Shown in pieces: positions 8,602 to 11,148 of a stretch of 11,148 bases of DNA. The first letter of the stretch is position 1; each line of letters opens with the position of its first letter. The DNA is from Discostella pseudostelligera. Lineage: Eukaryota > Bacillariophyta > Thalassiosirophyceae > Thalassiosirales > Thalassiosiraceae. The position numbers and the translations under genes were made by a program. The notes below the pieces were generated by a model that ran no database searches, had not been told where the DNA came from, and was given only the letters and a program-made list of their open reading frames with translations. The stretch spans positions 1-11,148 of the forward strand of contig JALLBK010001192.1 of the NCBI GenBank assembly GCA_036940085.1, in the 5' to 3' direction.

Positions 8602-9801
8602 ATGAAACAATTGATATCCTGTTTCCTGTCCATCTCACAGTCAGTGTGTTTGTCTCACGATGTCCTGCAATCGCAGTCGGCAGCGTCCGTCCAGCCTCGA
8701 CATGCAATAAATCCACATCGTCATCATCGCAAAAAATATCGTACAATATTAAACCTAATTCCATTATCAGAGGCATGGGATGATCATAATGACGGACAGA
8801 ATTCATTAACACCATTTGCAACACTCCTACCCGAGCTTGGATGCCGGTGTTTCGACTCGGAAGGAACATTGCTACAATCACCTACCTCAGATAATAAGCC
8901 GCCATTCCGACTGTACCTCGCCACTGAATTCGACGATCTCCCTCCGATTGCACAACTTACAATCGACGTGTTTGATGTATCTGCAATTGCACTCTCCAGT
9001 TCATCAGACTGGAATGCATTGGAGCAGGCGGTGATTGGGTCTGTAGTACAGCCGGCGATTGGGATGTACAATTCCTGGGCTCAAGTAGTAGGATACACGG
9101 AAGTTTTGTCGGGTCTCAGAAAACGAATGAGAAATCGAATGACAGATAGAGGGGGTAGTAGTAGAGTGCAACAGAATGATGGATTCGATTGGCTTGCACC
9201 TCTGGTGGTACCCGATTCAACGGATCCATCCGACGGAACTGTGACGAAAACAACTACATACGAAAATATTGCTGCTCGATCATCTCTTATTCTTGCACTG
9301 GCACGGCCCGTCGATGATACTATGGAAGTCGTTGCATCTATCGAATTGAGATTACAACCCACCGATGCCAAAATTCCATTCTCTCAACCATGGCTGGATA
9401 AGCTCGAAAGGAGACTTGTCCGTTTGATACCGTTCGTGAACGATTCATCGACGCCAACTTTAACCAAGAACAAAGCAGCGACAACTTACGGCGATAGCAT
9501 ATCTGGAGTAGTGGAAGCCACTCGTCATGGCAACAATCCTCCTCTGCGTCCATACCTCTGCAATCTTTGTGTCGCGCCGTCTCTCCGCTCGTTGGGTATA
9601 GGTCGTGCGCTGTGTCGAATAGTCGAAGCCATTGCAAACGAGAAATGGACATATTCACACATTTATCTACATGTCGATCCAACCAACGATGCTGCTAGGA
9701 CATTATATGAAAAAGAGGGATATGTTGATGTGGGTAGAAGATGGAATGTTATTTGGGCCGGTGGTGCAAATGAAATAAGCTATTATGTGAAGAGAATGTG
9801 A
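8602..9801 (+). CDS. GNAT-family N-acetyltransferase
   Basis: An intact 399-residue ORF. The ATG at 8602 is the first Met after an in-frame TAA at 8551-8553. The C-terminal 80 residues form a clear GNAT acetyl-CoA-binding core: motif A is LCNLCVAPSLRSLGIGRAL (319-337), with the pyrophosphate-binding R-x-x-G-x-G at R329, G332 and G334. Motif B is YLHVDPTNDAARTLYEKEGY (355-374), with the usual Asn and Tyr positions. This family transfers acetyl from acetyl-CoA to an amine, either a protein N-terminus, a lysine or a small molecule, and the substrate is not visible. The protein is more than twice the length of a minimal GNAT domain. Residues about 172-222 and 280-312 look like loop insertions or linkers between fold elements. 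The N-terminus (LISCFLSISQSVCLS) is mildly hydrophobic and followed by a basic, His-rich stretch, so organelle targeting is possible but weak. The stop is 55 bp from that of the convergent GST-like gene. Confidence 0.92.
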   Translation: MKQLISCFLSISQSVCLSHDVLQSQSAASVQPRHAINPHRHHRKKYRTILNLIPLSEAWDDHNDGQNSLTPFATLLPELGCRCFDSEGTLLQSPTSDNKPPFRLYLATEFDDLPPIAQLTIDVFDVSAIALSSSSDWNALEQAVIGSVVQPAIGMYNSWAQVVGYTEVLSGLRKRMRNRMTDRGGSSRVQQNDGFDWLAPLVVPDSTDPSDGTVTKTTTYENIAARSSLILALARPVDDTMEVVASIELRLQPTDAKIPFSQPWLDKLERRLVRLIPFVNDSSTPTLTKNKAATTYGDSISGVVEATRHGNNPPLRPYLCNLCVAPSLRSLGIGRALCRIVEAIANEKWTYSHIYLHVDPTNDAARTLYEKEGYVDVGRRWNVIWAGGANEISYYVKRM

Positions 9802-9856
9802 CTGCAGAGTGGAGAACGTAAATATGAGCACCATCCGTCGCAGCCCGATTATTTGT
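9802..9856. other. Very short convergent intergenic region
   Basis: Only 55 bp separate the TGA of the GNAT gene from the TAG of the GST-like gene. The two 3' UTRs almost certainly overlap on opposite strands. No AATAAA is visible. On the minus strand I see no ATGA...AA...TGA pattern of the kind needed for a SECIS element. Confidence 0.6.
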
Positions 9857-10903
9857 CTAATCGCGTACTGTATAGACGGCCTCTAAATAGTCGACTATTT
9901 CCGCACCCTCAAACATTTCAATTCCGGTGTTATCATCTACGATAAACGGTACTTGGAATCGACCAACCTTTTCCAGCATTTTATCTCGATTTCTTGAACC
10001 CCGGGAGCAACTAACTACTATATGTGGCAACCCCAAGGACAATTTTTCTTTCACAGGTCAAACAAATGGACTGCATTCGTACGCCCACAACTGTATTGGC
10101 CTCATCTTCACGTTGTCAGGTCGAGCATTCGTCTGTTGCATCGCACCTGTATTGCCTCGGAGCATAATAGCCAATTGCGATGTTGCCAAAGAAAATTCCT
10201 TGAAAGTTATGGGCCACAATGCTTTGATGTCAAATAAGGACGACGATGGACCATACTGTTTCAAGAGATGCTGGATTATTTCATCATCACCAGATATTGT
10301 TCCACCAAGATTGGGATCATCGATGCGTGGAAGGTTGTCAATTTCAGGTCCAAACACCGGTCGGCATTCATAGGTGATATCCAACAGATTCATCATCTCA
10401 CGAACACGCTTGCATGTAGGAGATGATTCATTGTCATAGAGAATAATTGTCTGCACAGGCGGAGATGCCTGATCTAAAACCGAGCTAGAGTCACGTATCC
10501 GCAATGGCCCAAGTTGCAATGCATACTTTCCATCATCCGGGGCAAATATTGTATCCACCTTCCAACCCAAGACGAATGCACCCGTGGCCAATCGAAGTGC
10601 CAAAGCAGCCGAAGAAGAAATGAACCCTCCAAGATTTGTTGATTCTGTGATGGTTAGTGGACGTGGTTCCGGCACCACAAAATTCGGGGGTGCCTCCACT
10701 TTCGGCCATTGTTGAAATTTGATATCTAATGAAAACAATGTATCAAGTAAATTGTTATTTCCAAGTAGGTTCAATTGGAAAGTAGAATGTACATCATGGC
10801 GGTGTGTTGTTCCCAATCGTTTGTTGAACAAAGCTAGTCCATGGGCTTGCAATGTGTACAAGCAAACAGCGACGAGAACCCGGATACATCCGAAACGGAA
10901 CAT
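9857..10903 (-). CDS. Tandem thioredoxin-fold (GST-N-like) protein, plastid-type leader, frame interrupted by TGA
   Basis: The frame runs from the ATG at 10903 to the TAG at 9857-9859, 348 codons, with one TGA at codon 282 (10058-10060). A start at GTG 10918 is possible in principle, but the ATG gives a proper hydrophobic leader (CIRVLVAVCLYTLQA), followed by HGLALF and a basic stretch. This fits a signal peptide plus transit peptide of a complex plastid. Residues 151-220 form a first GST-N/glutaredoxin-like fold with ESSPTCKRVREMM. Residues 271-348 form a second, with YECSPFV, the TGA, PVKEKLSLGLPH, GRFQVPFIVDDNTG and FEGAEIVDYLEAVY. The duplicated layout and the closing motifs match plant and cyanobacterial plastid thioredoxin-fold proteins, whose reaction I cannot state. 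The TGA stands where a Lys/Arg is expected (CKRV in repeat 1), so CGA to TGA is the simplest origin. Termination there would remove nearly all of the second fold. Confidence 0.82.
10058..10060 (-). other. In-frame TGA inside a conserved motif of the GST-like gene
   Basis: The codons are CCA TTT GTT TGA CCT GTG AAA GAA. Conserved residues stand directly on both sides (SPFV and PVKEKL), leaving no room for an intron. In the first repeat the matching position is Lys. Confidence 0.9.
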
Positions 10904-10965
10904 GTTTGTTAGTTGCACTTGTGCTTGTGGGGATGAAACACGGCAGGGACAAAATAATATGATGA

Positions 10966-11130
10966 ATGATTGATGAAGGGAGACGCTTCGGCTTCGGCTT
11001 CGACGACGACGACGACCGACGGCAACATCATGGTGGCGGCGATGACTCAGCGTGGCGGGAAGATATTTTGTTGTTGGCGCGCGCTATCTCTAGTGCGAAT
11101 CTCTTTGGCGATAATTCTGCTCCTCGATAA
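10966..11130 (+). other. Short unassigned ORF of 54 codons
   Basis: ATG at 10966 to TAA at 11128-11130. It begins with repeated Gly-Phe units and five Asp codons and ends with a more protein-like stretch, WREDILLLARAISSANLFGD. It could be an upstream ORF or first exon of a divergent gene, or chance in a GC-rich region. I recognise no family. Confidence 0.2.
11043..11049. promoter_or_regulatory. Candidate bZIP site TGACTCA upstream of the GST-like gene
   Basis: TGACTCA, followed by GC, lies about 140 bp upstream of the GST-like ATG. It matches the bZIP/AP-1/GCN4 core and also the TGACNNNGC form seen in animal antioxidant-response elements. Algae have bZIP factors, but the animal pathway itself should not be assumed. 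It also lies inside the short plus-strand ORF. Confidence 0.25.
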
Positions 11131-11148
11131 TTAATTCCTTCATGAGAT

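Larger units (their letters stand above)
10904..11148. promoter_or_regulatory. Upstream region of the GST-like gene, possible start of a divergent gene
   Basis: This 245-bp stretch holds the 5' leader and promoter of the minus-strand gene. It contains three CTTCGG-type units (10986-11001), a GAC triplet run (11002-11016) and a GC-rich core near 11080. No recognisable gene is seen, but one short plus-strand ORF (10966-11130) is noted separately. Confidence 0.45.

Noticed and set aside
10058..10060. Selenocysteine codon
   Set aside because: The residue is not at the CxxC positions, the first repeat has Lys there, and no SECIS-like pattern is visible in the short 3' region. Not fully excluded, but less likely than CGA to TGA.
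9927..10373. 148-codon plus-strand ORF spanning the TGA of the GST-like gene
   Set aside because: The minus strand has conserved thioredoxin-fold motifs on both sides of the stop. The plus-strand product resembles nothing known to me.
1743..10903. Reassigned stop codons in this organism
   Set aside because: TAG ends the HECT protein exactly after the family-typical EGFGLE and also ends the GST-like gene. TAA and TGA end other genes at sensible places. Only two internal stops occur in about 3000 codons.
11002..11016. GAC triplet run as a possible mobile or CRISPR-type repeat
   Set aside because: It is a simple five-unit microsatellite without spacers or longer repeat units.

Overview
This is a compact nuclear segment of a eukaryote, most likely a stramenopile alga such as a diatom. 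The reasons are five closely packed genes, very short introns (74-90 nt) with strong GTRAGT-type donors in only one gene, Ser/Thr/Asn-rich disordered protein regions, and a leader on the last gene that resembles the bipartite plastid presequences of algae with complex plastids. The group assignment is inference. I see no bacterial operon, CRISPR array, transposon, rRNA or tRNA.

Layout from left to right. (1) 3-1544 (+): the 3' part of a gene that enters from outside the window, encoding a low-complexity protein with a CUE-like segment and a C-terminal CxxC...CxxC zinc ribbon. (2) 1743-6408 (-): a seven-exon gene for a HERC-type HECT E3 ubiquitin ligase of about 1396 residues, with a disordered N-terminus, about seven RCC1-like repeats, a linker and a complete HECT domain with its catalytic Cys. 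I reconstructed all six introns from reading frame and conserved HECT sequence. One of them must use a GC donor. (3) 6409-6961: a divergent promoter region. (4) 6962-8185 (+): a START-like lipid-binding-domain protein whose frame is interrupted by a single TAG. (5) 8602-9801 (+): a GNAT N-acetyltransferase. (6) 9857-10903 (-): a tandem thioredoxin-fold, GST-N-like protein with a plastid-type leader, interrupted by a single in-frame TGA inside a conserved motif. (7) 10904-11148: the upstream region of the last gene, with a short unassigned plus-strand ORF.

The strongest anomaly is that two unrelated genes 2.2 kb apart each carry one nonsense codon in an otherwise continuous conserved frame. 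Both are explained by a C-to-T change in the sense codon (CAG or CGA). The large HECT gene, the GNAT gene and the zinc-ribbon gene are free of internal stops, and TAG, TAA and TGA all act as genuine terminators here, so wholesale codon reassignment is unlikely. Nonsense alleles, assembly or base errors, regulated readthrough, or RNA-level correction remain open. No convincing splice solution exists for the TGA, and only weak ones exist for the TAG.

Functionally, the HECT ligase and its convergent neighbour with a CUE-like segment could both act in ubiquitin signalling, but this is only a proximity argument. The other genes look like ordinary single-gene neighbours.
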